Source: Streptomyces qaidamensis
GTDB lineage: Bacteria > Actinomycetota > Actinomycetes > Streptomycetales > Streptomycetaceae
NCBI RefSeq assembly: GCF_001611795.1
Contig: NZ_CP015098.1
Span: 7,688,001 to 7,752,000, forward strand
Direction of reading: 5' to 3'
Length of the DNA stretch: 64,000 nucleotides
Below are positions 32,909 through 39,787 of the stretch, piece after piece. A program made the position numbers and the translations under genes. Below the pieces are notes generated by a model, which saw only the letters and a program-made list of their open reading frames with translations, did not search any database and was not told the origin of the DNA. The first letter of the stretch is position 1; each line of letters opens with the position of its first letter.

Positions 32909-33790
32909 ATGGCCATCTACCTCACCAAGGAGAGCAAGGTCCTCGTCCAGGGCATGACCGGCGGCGAGGGCATGAAGCACACGCGGCGGATGCTCGCCGC
33001 CGGCACGAACGTCGTCGGCGGGGTGAACCCGCGCAAGGCGGGCCGCACCGTCGACTTCGACGACCGGGCCGTGCCCGTCTTCGGCTCGGTCGCCGACGGC
33101 ATGCGTGCGACGGGAGCGGACGTCACCGTGGTCTTCGTGCCGCCCGCCTTCGCCAAGGCGGCCGTCGTCGAGGCCGCCGACGCCGGCATCGGCCTCGCAG
33201 TCGTCATCACCGAGGGCATCCCCGTCCACGACTCCGTCGCCTTCACCGCCTACGCGAAGGACAAGGGCACCCGCATCGTCGGCCCCAACTGCCCGGGCCT
33301 CATCACACCCGGCCAGTCCAACGCGGGCATCATCCCGGCCGACATCACCAAGCCGGGCCGTATCGGACTGGTCTCCAAGTCGGGCACTCTGACGTACCAG
33401 CTCATGTACGAGCTGCGGGACATCGGCTTCTCCACCTGCGTCGGCATCGGCGGCGACCCCGTCGTCGGCACCACGCACATCGACTGTCTCGCCGCCTTCC
33501 AGGACGACCCCGACACCGAACTGATCGTCCTCATCGGGGAGATCGGCGGCGACGCGGAGGAACGGGCGGCGGCGTACATCCGTGAGCACGTCACCAAGCC
33601 GGTCGTCGGCTACATCGCCGGTTTCACCGCACCCGAGGGCAAGACCATGGGGCACGCGGGCGCGATCGTGTCCGGTTCCTCCGGCACGGCCGCCGCGAAG
33701 AAGGAGGCCCTGGAGGCGGTGGGGGTGAGCGTGGGCAGCACACCGACCGAGACGGCGAAGCTGGTGCTCGCGCGGCTCGAAGGTCGCTAG
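32909..33790 (+). CDS. sucD: Succinate--CoA ligase subunit alpha
   Basis: A 293-residue protein, 14 bp after sucC, with GAGGAGAGGGA upstream. It begins MAIYLTKESKVLVQGMTGGEGMKHTRRMLAAGTNVVGGVNPRKAG, the CoA-binding Rossmann domain of SucD, and has GPNCPGLITPGQSNAGIIPADITKPGRIGLVSKSGTLTYQLMYELRDIGFSTCVGIGGDPVVGTTHIDCLAAFQDDPDTELIVLIGEIGGDAEE. The active-site phosphohistidine is in GKTMGHAGAIVSGSSGTAAAKKEAL. It completes the heterodimer or heterotetramer with SucC. A 37-bp tandem-repeat array begins 8 bp after the stop codon. Confidence 0.93.
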   Translation: MAIYLTKESKVLVQGMTGGEGMKHTRRMLAAGTNVVGGVNPRKAGRTVDFDDRAVPVFGSVADGMRATGADVTVVFVPPAFAKAAVVEAADAGIGLAVVITEGIPVHDSVAFTAYAKDKGTRIVGPNCPGLITPGQSNAGIIPADITKPGRIGLVSKSGTLTYQLMYELRDIGFSTCVGIGGDPVVGTTHIDCLAAFQDDPDTELIVLIGEIGGDAEERAAAYIREHVTKPVVGYIAGFTAPEGKTMGHAGAIVSGSSGTAAAKKEALEAVGVSVGSTPTETAKLVLARLEGR

Positions 33791-33798
33791 CAGGCCCG

Positions 33799-34140
33799 CC
33801 GCGCCGACTCCGCCGCTTACCGGTCGGTTCACCCGCGCCGACTCCCTGGCCGATGACCGGTGGGCCTACCCGCGCCGACTCCCTGGCCGATGACCGGTGG
33901 GCCTACCCGCGCCGACTCCCTGGCCGATGACCGGTGGGCCTACCCGCGCCGACTCCCTGGCCGATGACCGGTGGGCCTACCCGCGCCGACTCCCTGGCCG
34001 ATGACCGGTCGGCCCACCCGCGCCGACTCCCCGGCCCCTTACCAGCCCACGCACGCCGACCCCCTGGCCGGCACCGCCCCACTCGCGCCGATTCCCCGGC
34101 CGATTGCCGGGCCACCCACCCCCGCCGAATTCCCCGCCCC
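33799..34140 (+). repeat. 37-bp tandem repeat array between sucD and the aldehyde dehydrogenase gene
   Basis: Four identical 37-bp units begin at 33833, 33870, 33907 and 33944, followed by a near-identical one at 33981. Degenerate units flank them (33799 on the left; 34018, 34051, 34083 and beyond on the right), decaying towards the next gene. Each unit contains CGCGCCGACTCCCTGG and GATGACCGGTGGGCC, with the palindrome ACCGGT. The period is not a multiple of three, so it is unlikely to be coding. This fills the 377-bp gap between the genes; no promoter is clear in it. Confidence 0.92.
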
Positions 34141-34167
34141 GACTGTGCACCGAGAGCGGAGCAACGC

Positions 34168-35709
34168 ATGGCACCCACCCTCACCCTCAAGACCGGCACG
34201 TCCTGGCCCGACGCGTGGCGGCGTTGTCTCGCCGTCGCCCCCGAGGCCTTCCGCGACGACCGGGCGCTCAACCTCTGGAACGGCGCCTGGCAGGACGACG
34301 GCCGGGTCCTGCCCGCCGTCAGCCCCGTCGACGGCAGCCCGGTCGCCGGCCCGCCACGCCTGGACGGAACCACCGCCCACCGGGCCGTCTGCGCCGCACT
34401 CGACCAGCACCGCGCCTGGCGGCACCTCCCCCTGGAGGAGCGCCGGGCCCGGGTCGCGGCCACCCTCGACGCCCTCGCCGAACACCGCGGTCTGCTCGCG
34501 CTGCTGCTCGTCTGGGAGATCGGCAAGCCCTGGCGGCTCGCCCAGGCGGACGTCGACCGGGCCATCGACGGAGTCCGCTGGTACGTCGACGGCATCGAAC
34601 CGATGCTCGCCGGGCGCGCCCCGCTGGACGGCCCGGTGTCCAACATCGCCAGTTGGAACTACCCGATGAGCGTGCTCGTTCACGCAGTGCTGGTCCAGGC
34701 ACTGGCAGGTAACGCGGTCATCGCCAAGACCCCGACCGACGGCGGTGTCGCCTGTCTGACCCTGGCCTGTGCCCTCGCCGCCCGCGAGGGGATCCCCGTG
34801 ACCCTCGTCAGCGGCAGCGGAGGCGAGCTGTCGCAGGCGCTGGTGCGGGCGCCCGAGATCGGCTGCGTCTCCTTCGTCGGCGGCCGTGACACCGGCGCCG
34901 ACGTTGCCACGGCCGTCGCCGACCTCGGCAAACGACACGTCCTCGAACAGGAAGGACTCAACACCTGGGGCATCTGGAACTACTCGGACTGGGACACGCT
35001 CACCGCGGTGATTCCCAAGCTCTTCGACTACGGCAAGCAGCGCTGCACGGCGTACCCGCGCTTCGTCGTCCAGCGGCACCTGTTCGACGCGTTCCTGGCG
35101 GCGTACCTCCCGGCGGTGCGTACGCTCAGGGTCGGGCATCCGCTCGCCGTGGAGCACCCGCACGACCCTCACCCGGAGCTGGACTTCGGGCCGGTGATCA
35201 ACGTGGCCAAGGCGAAGGAACTGCAGGACCAGGTCGCCGAGGCGATCGAGCGCGGCGCCGTACCGCTGCACCGCGCCACGCCCGACGACGCCCGCTTCCT
35301 GCCCGGCCAGGACACCTCCGCCTACGTCCAGCCTGTCACGCTCCTCAACCCGCCCTCGTCCTCTCCGCTGCACCACGCGGAGCCGTTCGGCCCGGTCGAC
35401 ACGATCGTCCTGGTCGACACGGAGGCGGAGCTGCTGGCCGCGATGAACGCCTCCAACGGTGCACTGGTCGCCACGCTGTCCACGGACGACCGGGCGACGT
35501 ACGACCGGCTCGCCCCGCACATCCGCGCGTTCAAGGTCGGCCACGGCAGGCCCCGCTCCCGGGGCGACCGCGACGAACTGTTCGGCGGGCTCGGAGCTTC
35601 GTGGCGCGGCGCGTTCGTCGGCGGTGACCTGCTGGTGCGCGCCGTGACGCGGGGTCCTGAGGGGGAGCGGCTGCCGGGGAACTTCCCGGAGTACCAGTTG
35701 CTGCCCTGA
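34168..35709 (+). CDS. Aldehyde dehydrogenase family protein
   Basis: A 513-residue ALDH-superfamily protein starting at ATG 34168 after GAGCGGAGC. The N-terminal region (LNLWNGAWQDDGRVLPAVSPVDGSPVAG) and VSNIASWNYPMSVLVHAVLVQALAGNAVIAKTPTD fit the NAD-binding domain. VSFVGGRDTGADVATAVADLGKRHVLEQEGLNTWGIWNYSDWD contains the general-base glutamate, and KLFDYGKQRCTAYPRFVVQRHLFDAFL the catalytic cysteine. It departs from the usual LELGGKNP motif (LEQEGLNTW), so it is a divergent subfamily. It may oxidise an aldehyde linked with the oxalate genes (for example glyoxylate or formaldehyde), but this is only suggested by position, and a repeat array separates it from sucD. Confidence 0.87.
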   Translation: MAPTLTLKTGTSWPDAWRRCLAVAPEAFRDDRALNLWNGAWQDDGRVLPAVSPVDGSPVAGPPRLDGTTAHRAVCAALDQHRAWRHLPLEERRARVAATLDALAEHRGLLALLLVWEIGKPWRLAQADVDRAIDGVRWYVDGIEPMLAGRAPLDGPVSNIASWNYPMSVLVHAVLVQALAGNAVIAKTPTDGGVACLTLACALAAREGIPVTLVSGSGGELSQALVRAPEIGCVSFVGGRDTGADVATAVADLGKRHVLEQEGLNTWGIWNYSDWDTLTAVIPKLFDYGKQRCTAYPRFVVQRHLFDAFLAAYLPAVRTLRVGHPLAVEHPHDPHPELDFGPVINVAKAKELQDQVAEAIERGAVPLHRATPDDARFLPGQDTSAYVQPVTLLNPPSSSPLHHAEPFGPVDTIVLVDTEAELLAAMNASNGALVATLSTDDRATYDRLAPHIRAFKVGHGRPRSRGDRDELFGGLGASWRGAFVGGDLLVRAVTRGPEGERLPGNFPEYQLLP

Positions 35710-35936
35710 CGTAGGGGGGCGCGTCCGGCGCCGGTTCCCCGCGGTTCGCTGTGAGGAGCCGGCGTCGGACGCCGTGGCGGTCCGACGGGGCGTGGCCCGC
35801 CGTATCTGTGCGGCCTGTTGTCTGTAAGCGGCCTGCCACGGCGGGCCAGGCCTCCACGGCCGGGCCCCCGGGCCTGGCCTCCCCGGACCGGTCCCGGGCG
35901 CGCGGCGCGACGCGGCGCGGCGCTCCGAGGCGTCGC

Positions 35937-37268
35937 TCAGCCGATGCCCTGCCGGTCCGGGCGCAGGGCGAAGTCCCGGTCCGACGCGGTCGGGGCCGCC
36001 AGGTCGACGGCCTGCCGGAGCAGTTCGCGATGACGCAGCAGCGGCTCGCGGCGTTCCGGTGGTGCGAGCAGGAGCAGGTCGTCGAGACCGGCCAGCATGC
36101 GCCGGGAGATTTGCGGACTGTCGACGGCGCATCCCCGTACCTCGGCGAACCCGAGATCCACCAGCTCGGTCCAGTCCGGCACCGGCTGCACGAGTCGCAC
36201 CGCACCGGCCCGGTCCCGGTGCAGGGCGGCGTCCAGCGGCCGTCGGCTCAGCGCTGCCAGGAACTGGACGACACGGTCCAGCGCCTGCACGGCGGTCGTC
36301 GGATCGTTGATCGCGGGCGACAGGGCGCGCAACGCGATGTCGGACAACTGCCGCAGCCCGAAACCGAGATCCTGGTGGTAGGTCCGCTCCACCCCCACCG
36401 AGACCGCGTACCGCAGCACCCGGCGCGGCGGGACCGGGCCGCCGTGGACCGCCAGCACGGGCATGCCCGGCACGACGAAGTCCCCGATCCGCGGGATCAG
36501 CCGCAGCACGACCCCGTGCCTGCGCGCCGCCCGCACCAGCCGCGCGACGTGCACGTCCCGCAGCACCCCGGCCCGGCCCTCGTGCGGCACCCACGCGGTC
36601 ACGGCGTCCAGGCCGGGGGTCTCCTGCCCGACCGCCGGCACGGGCGTCGAGGCGATCACCCGGAACGACTCCGAGGCGATCCGCGCGATCACATGGCTGA
36701 TCCGCATCAGCCTCAGCGTGGAGTTCACGTACAGCACGAAGAGCAGCAGGCTCAGCCCGACCATGCAGAGGGTGAGCACCGACTGCACCAAGGGCACCGA
36801 CGTGACGGCCCGGGGGTCCTCGACACTGTCGAAGCTCGTCAGGACCAGCAGGGTCAGCACGAAGGTGGCCAGGAACACCGCGAAGGTCGCCTTGGTGATC
36901 CGGCTCCGGACGAAGAGCCGCACGACGCGCGGCGTGAACTGCCCGCTCGCCATCTGCACGGCCACCAGCGAGATGCTGAAGACCACACCGATGAAGGTCA
37001 TCATCGCCGAGCCGACCGCGCTCACCACGGCCTTCGCGTCCTCCGCGAACCGCAGCAGCTCGTCGAGCGTCTCGTAGTCCCGGTCCTCCTGGAGCGCGTC
37101 GACGATCGCCGTGTCGAGCGCCTGCGCCCCCACCCAGACCACGAACACGCTCACCATCGCAGCGGTCGGGGCGAACCAGAACGTGTCCCGCAGATGTTCC
37201 CTGAGCGGTGACAGCGCACGTGGGCGACGCCCCGCCGAGGAGCTCTGCGTAACCATCCAGTCACTCAT
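35937..37268 (-). CDS. DUF2254 family predicted membrane protein
   Basis: A 443-residue protein with four predicted membrane helices in its N-terminal half (FWFAPTAAMVSVFVVWVGAQA, a segment around MTFIGVVFSISLVAVQMAS, FAVFLATFVLTLLVLTSF, SVLTLCMVGLSLLLFVLYV). The signature VFSISLVAVQMASGQFTPRVVRLFVRSRITKATFAVFLATFV is diagnostic of DUF2254. The soluble C-terminal half contains DLGFGLRQLSDIALRALSPAINDPTTAVQALDRVVQFLAAL, conserved in the family. Function is not established. It is transcribed leftward toward the aldehyde dehydrogenase gene, with 227 bp between the two stops and no obvious gene there. Confidence 0.9.
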   Translation of the reverse strand: MSDWMVTQSSSAGRRPRALSPLREHLRDTFWFAPTAAMVSVFVVWVGAQALDTAIVDALQEDRDYETLDELLRFAEDAKAVVSAVGSAMMTFIGVVFSISLVAVQMASGQFTPRVVRLFVRSRITKATFAVFLATFVLTLLVLTSFDSVEDPRAVTSVPLVQSVLTLCMVGLSLLLFVLYVNSTLRLMRISHVIARIASESFRVIASTPVPAVGQETPGLDAVTAWVPHEGRAGVLRDVHVARLVRAARRHGVVLRLIPRIGDFVVPGMPVLAVHGGPVPPRRVLRYAVSVGVERTYHQDLGFGLRQLSDIALRALSPAINDPTTAVQALDRVVQFLAALSRRPLDAALHRDRAGAVRLVQPVPDWTELVDLGFAEVRGCAVDSPQISRRMLAGLDDLLLLAPPERREPLLRHRELLRQAVDLAAPTASDRDFALRPDRQGIG

Positions 37269-37410
37269 GGTGCGACCCTAGAGGTATCGGAGCGTGAGGT
37301 CCGGGACCCCCGCCAGGGGGACGGAAACGCAGGTGAAAGGCACTCCGAAACCTTGGTATTGTTGTCCGTGTCGCCGCGGGGAACACCCCTGGCAAGGCGG
37401 CAGACACCTG

Positions 37411-37495
37411 GTCCGGGTGGCGGAATGGCAGACGCGCTAGCTTGAGGTGCTAGTGCCCTTTATCGGGCGTGGGGGTTCAAGTCCCCCCTCGGACA
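37411..37495 (+). tRNA. tRNA-Leu (anticodon GAG)
   Basis: An 85-nt class II tRNA. Acceptor stem GTCCGGG pairs with CTCGGAC (one G-U), discriminator A at 37495, no encoded CCA. The anticodon stem CTAGC / GCTAG encloses loop TTGAGGT, giving GAG. The long variable arm (TGCCCTTTATCGGGCGT) and T-arm GGGGGTTCAAGTCCCCC are present. It reads Leu CUC/CUU codons. Confidence 0.95.
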
Positions 37496-37501
37496 CAGAC
37501 C

Positions 37502-37540
37502 AGCTCGGGCGGGTCGAGATCTTCTCGATCCGCCCGAGCT
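37502..37540. terminator. Hairpin terminator after tRNA-Leu (shared with convergent regulator)
   Basis: An 18-bp stem AGCTCGGGCGGGTCGAGA / TCTCGATCCGCCCGAGCT with one G-T mismatch and a 3-nt loop, beginning 7 bp after the tRNA. It also lies 25 bp beyond the stop of the leftward Fis-type regulator gene, so it can serve both directions. Confidence 0.8.
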
Positions 37541-37564
37541 GTTGTGCGTCATCCCTCCCGCACC

Positions 37565-39292
37565 TCAGCGCCGGTACTCCCGCAGCTTGCGGTACAGCGT
37601 CGCCCGGCCGATCCCCAGCGCGGCCGCCGCGCGTGCCTTGTTGCCGCCGTGGCGGCGCAGCGCCTCCAGGATCGCGGCGCGCTCGGCGTGCTCCATCGGG
37701 CTGAGCGGGCGCGCGGCCGGCCCCTCGCGGACGGCGTCCGGCAGCTCCGCCCGGCGCACCGGCCCGGTCGCCCGCCGCCGCTCCGCCAGGGCCCGTACGA
37801 CATGGGCCAGCTCGGTGACGTTCCCGGGCCAGGGGTACTGCTGGAGCGCACGCAGGGCGTCCAGGGTCCAGGTCAGCGGCGGCTGCCCGGGCGCCGTGCG
37901 GGGTGCGAGGGCCGGCAGGAGTTCCCGTATGTCCTCGGTGCGTTCGCGGAGCGGCGGCAGGGTCACCGAGCGGGCGGACAGTTTGTCCAGCAGACGCGCG
38001 AGGCAGGGGCCGACCGGTGCGCCGGGCGTGTAGGTGATCAGCAGCCGGGTGTCCGGGTGCTGGTCGAGCAGGGAGTTCAGCGCCGCCACGCCGGGCTGCG
38101 CCAGGCGCTCGGCGTGACGGAGGAGGAGCGGGCGGCCGGGCTGCCACGCGGGCAGAGCCTCGCCGAGGCCGGGGTCCCGCGCCGCGTCGGCGGCCTGGAC
38201 GGGGCCCGGGCCGAACAGCTCCCGCGCCAGCGCCGACTTGCCCGTGCCGCGCTCGCCGGTGAGCAGCAGGGGCTCCCGGGAGCGGGCCAGTTCGACGGCA
38301 TGGCCGACGGCGTGCCGCCAGGGGACCGAGGAGCCGGTCAGTGCGACCGGCGAGGGCGAGGCCGGGGCCGGGGGCGCCGGATCGTCGAGGGGGTCCAGTG
38401 CGGCCACGATCCCGAGGGTCCTGCCGTTCAGGCGTACCGGCGTGACATGCGCGGTGCACCCGGCTCCCTCCGGCAGCTCCGCGAAGCCCGTGACGTCCGT
38501 GCCCCGGGCGCCGGTCGCCGCACGCTCCAGCACCGCGAGGACCTCGGGCGTCAGCAGCCGCTGGGCCGCGTCGCTGACCAGCCGGTTGCGGCCGTCGAGG
38601 GCCGCCACCGCCCGGTTCTGCCCCCGCGCCGCCCGCACGTAGGCGTCCAGCAGCACCCGCTCGCCCCGCCCTGCCCGCGCCCGCAGCTCGGTCTCGACCG
38701 CGGCGACCGTCGCCTCGGCGAGCGCCGCCTGTGGATGCGGCCGGCCCGCGGCGGACAGCCGGGACGCGACCGTCAACGTGCCCAGCACCTGCCCGCTCTC
38801 CGGGCCGAGCACCGGGACGCTGACCGCGGACACGTCCTGCCACCGGTCGAGGAAGTGCTCGGGCCCGTGCACCTCGGCCCGGCTCCGGGCGCGCAGGGCG
38901 AGGGCCGCGCTGTTGTTGCCGACCTCCTGCTCCGACAGCACGGCGCACCCATCCAGCCCGGGCACGCTCCCCGCCGTCCACAGCACGCGCAGTCGTTCGT
39001 CGGTCAGCAGGAGCAGCGACCCGTCCAGGCTCAGTGCGGGGGCGATCCGGTCGAGCACCGGCCGGGCGGCATCGAGCAGTACCGACTCCCCGGGGAGCGG
39101 CACAGACGTCACCGGCTCCGCCAAGTCGTGCGGCACACCGAAGAACCGCGCCCGCCGCCACGCCGCGAGGACCTCCTCCGGGACGTCCGGGGGCAGCGGA
39201 CGCTCCGACAGGAACCGCTCGCGGGCGGCGCTCAGCGAGGGCCGGGCGGCGGCTGCGGGGGAGGGGTCTGTGGCGGTCACGGCACGGACCAC
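37565..39292 (-). CDS. GAF/AAA/Fis-type (AcoR-like) transcriptional regulator without GAFTGA motif
   Basis: A 575-residue regulator. Residues about 60-200 are a GAF-like sensor (LLLTDERLRVLW, VGNNSAALALRARSRAEVHGPEHFLDRWQDVSAVSVPVLGPESGQVLGTLTV). About 325-500 is a reduced AAA domain with Walker A LLTGERGTGKSALARE and YPWPGNVTELAHVVRAL, but the sigma-54-contacting GAFTGA loop is absent. The C-terminus carries a Fis HTH (ILEALRRHGGNKARAAAALGIGRATLYRKLREY). As actinobacteria lack sigma-54, such proteins act as ordinary activators or repressors. It is divergent from the resorcinol/hydroxyquinol genes and is the likely controller of them; the dyad at 39677-39699 is a candidate site. Confidence 0.88.
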   Translation of the reverse strand: MVRAVTATDPSPAAAARPSLSAARERFLSERPLPPDVPEEVLAAWRRARFFGVPHDLAEPVTSVPLPGESVLLDAARPVLDRIAPALSLDGSLLLLTDERLRVLWTAGSVPGLDGCAVLSEQEVGNNSAALALRARSRAEVHGPEHFLDRWQDVSAVSVPVLGPESGQVLGTLTVASRLSAAGRPHPQAALAEATVAAVETELRARAGRGERVLLDAYVRAARGQNRAVAALDGRNRLVSDAAQRLLTPEVLAVLERAATGARGTDVTGFAELPEGAGCTAHVTPVRLNGRTLGIVAALDPLDDPAPPAPASPSPVALTGSSVPWRHAVGHAVELARSREPLLLTGERGTGKSALARELFGPGPVQAADAARDPGLGEALPAWQPGRPLLLRHAERLAQPGVAALNSLLDQHPDTRLLITYTPGAPVGPCLARLLDKLSARSVTLPPLRERTEDIRELLPALAPRTAPGQPPLTWTLDALRALQQYPWPGNVTELAHVVRALAERRRATGPVRRAELPDAVREGPAARPLSPMEHAERAAILEALRRHGGNKARAAAALGIGRATLYRKLREYRR

Positions 39293-39360
39293 CGTAGCGG
39301 GTTCGGTTGAACGGGCAACAACTGCTGGGTCCGGCCCGCCTCACGGTGTCCGTCATGGGA

Positions 39361-39690
39361 CGGCCCGCCCTACCGGCGATCTCGGAGGAAGACGGCCCGC
39401 CGCACGGTCTCGTGATGGGACGGCCTGCCCCACATGCGGACTCGCAGGGACGGCGCGCCCCACTTGCGGACTCGTAGGGAGACGGCCCGCCGCACGGTCT
39501 CGTGATGGGACGGCCTGCCCCACATGCGGACTCGCAGGGACGGCGCGCCCCACTTGCGGACTCGCAGGGACGGCGCGCCCCACTTGCGGACTCGCAGGGA
39601 CGGCGCGCCCCACTTGCGGACTCGCAGGGACGGCGCGCCCCACTTGCGGACTCGCAGGGAGACGGCCCGCCGCACCGGGTGTCTCGTAAT
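39361..39690 (+). repeat. 30-bp tandem repeat array (11 units) between regulator and hydroxyquinol operon
   Basis: Eleven strictly phased 30-bp units. Four consecutive units (39541-39660) are identical; the unit at 39451 differs by one base; types CACATGCGG (39421, 39511) and GACGGCCCGCCGCACGG (39391, 39481, 39661) alternate in a higher-order pattern of about 90-120 bp. The period is a multiple of three and an open frame runs through (RTRRDGAPHL repeats), but it has no good start or domain and is probably not translated. It occupies most of the 495-bp divergent intergenic region; the last unit merges into the dyad at 39677. Confidence 0.93.
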
Positions 39691-39699
39691 GAGACACCC
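39677..39699. promoter_or_regulatory. Inverted repeat GGGTGTCTC-N5-GAGACACCC, putative Fis-type regulator operator
   Basis: Perfect 9-bp arms with a GTAAT spacer, about 90 bp upstream of the monooxygenase start and directly after the last 30-bp repeat. The inner part TGTCTC-N5-GAGACA recurs at 47437-47453. Position between the regulator gene and the operon suggests it is the regulator's operator or activator site (inference). Confidence 0.6.
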
Positions 39700-39787
39700 G
39701 CGGCCCGCCGGAGCACGCCATGATCACGGACATCCGACTCCCCCACCGTATGACTCCACGCCGCCCGACCCCTCCGCAGGAGCACCC

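Noticed and set aside
33833..34017. CRISPR-like array at the 37-bp repeats
   Set aside because: Units are directly abutting with no unique spacers and no cas genes nearby; it is an ordinary tandem repeat.
35710..35936. Possible small gene between the aldehyde dehydrogenase and DUF2254 stops
   Set aside because: No frame has a start with ribosome site or coding character; it is a convergent gap of GC-rich sequence.
37502..37540. A second tRNA or small RNA after tRNA-Leu
   Set aside because: The structure is only a simple hairpin with no tRNA elements; a terminator explains it.
39361..39690. CRISPR-like array at the 30-bp repeats
   Set aside because: No spacers; variation is between whole units, and no cas genes are present.
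39502..39787. Translated RTRRDGAPHL repeats running into the monooxygenase frame
   Set aside because: They come from a 30-bp non-coding repeat array; the flavoprotein has a well-placed GTG start with AGGAG at 39788, and the repeats are unlike any flavoprotein N-terminus.
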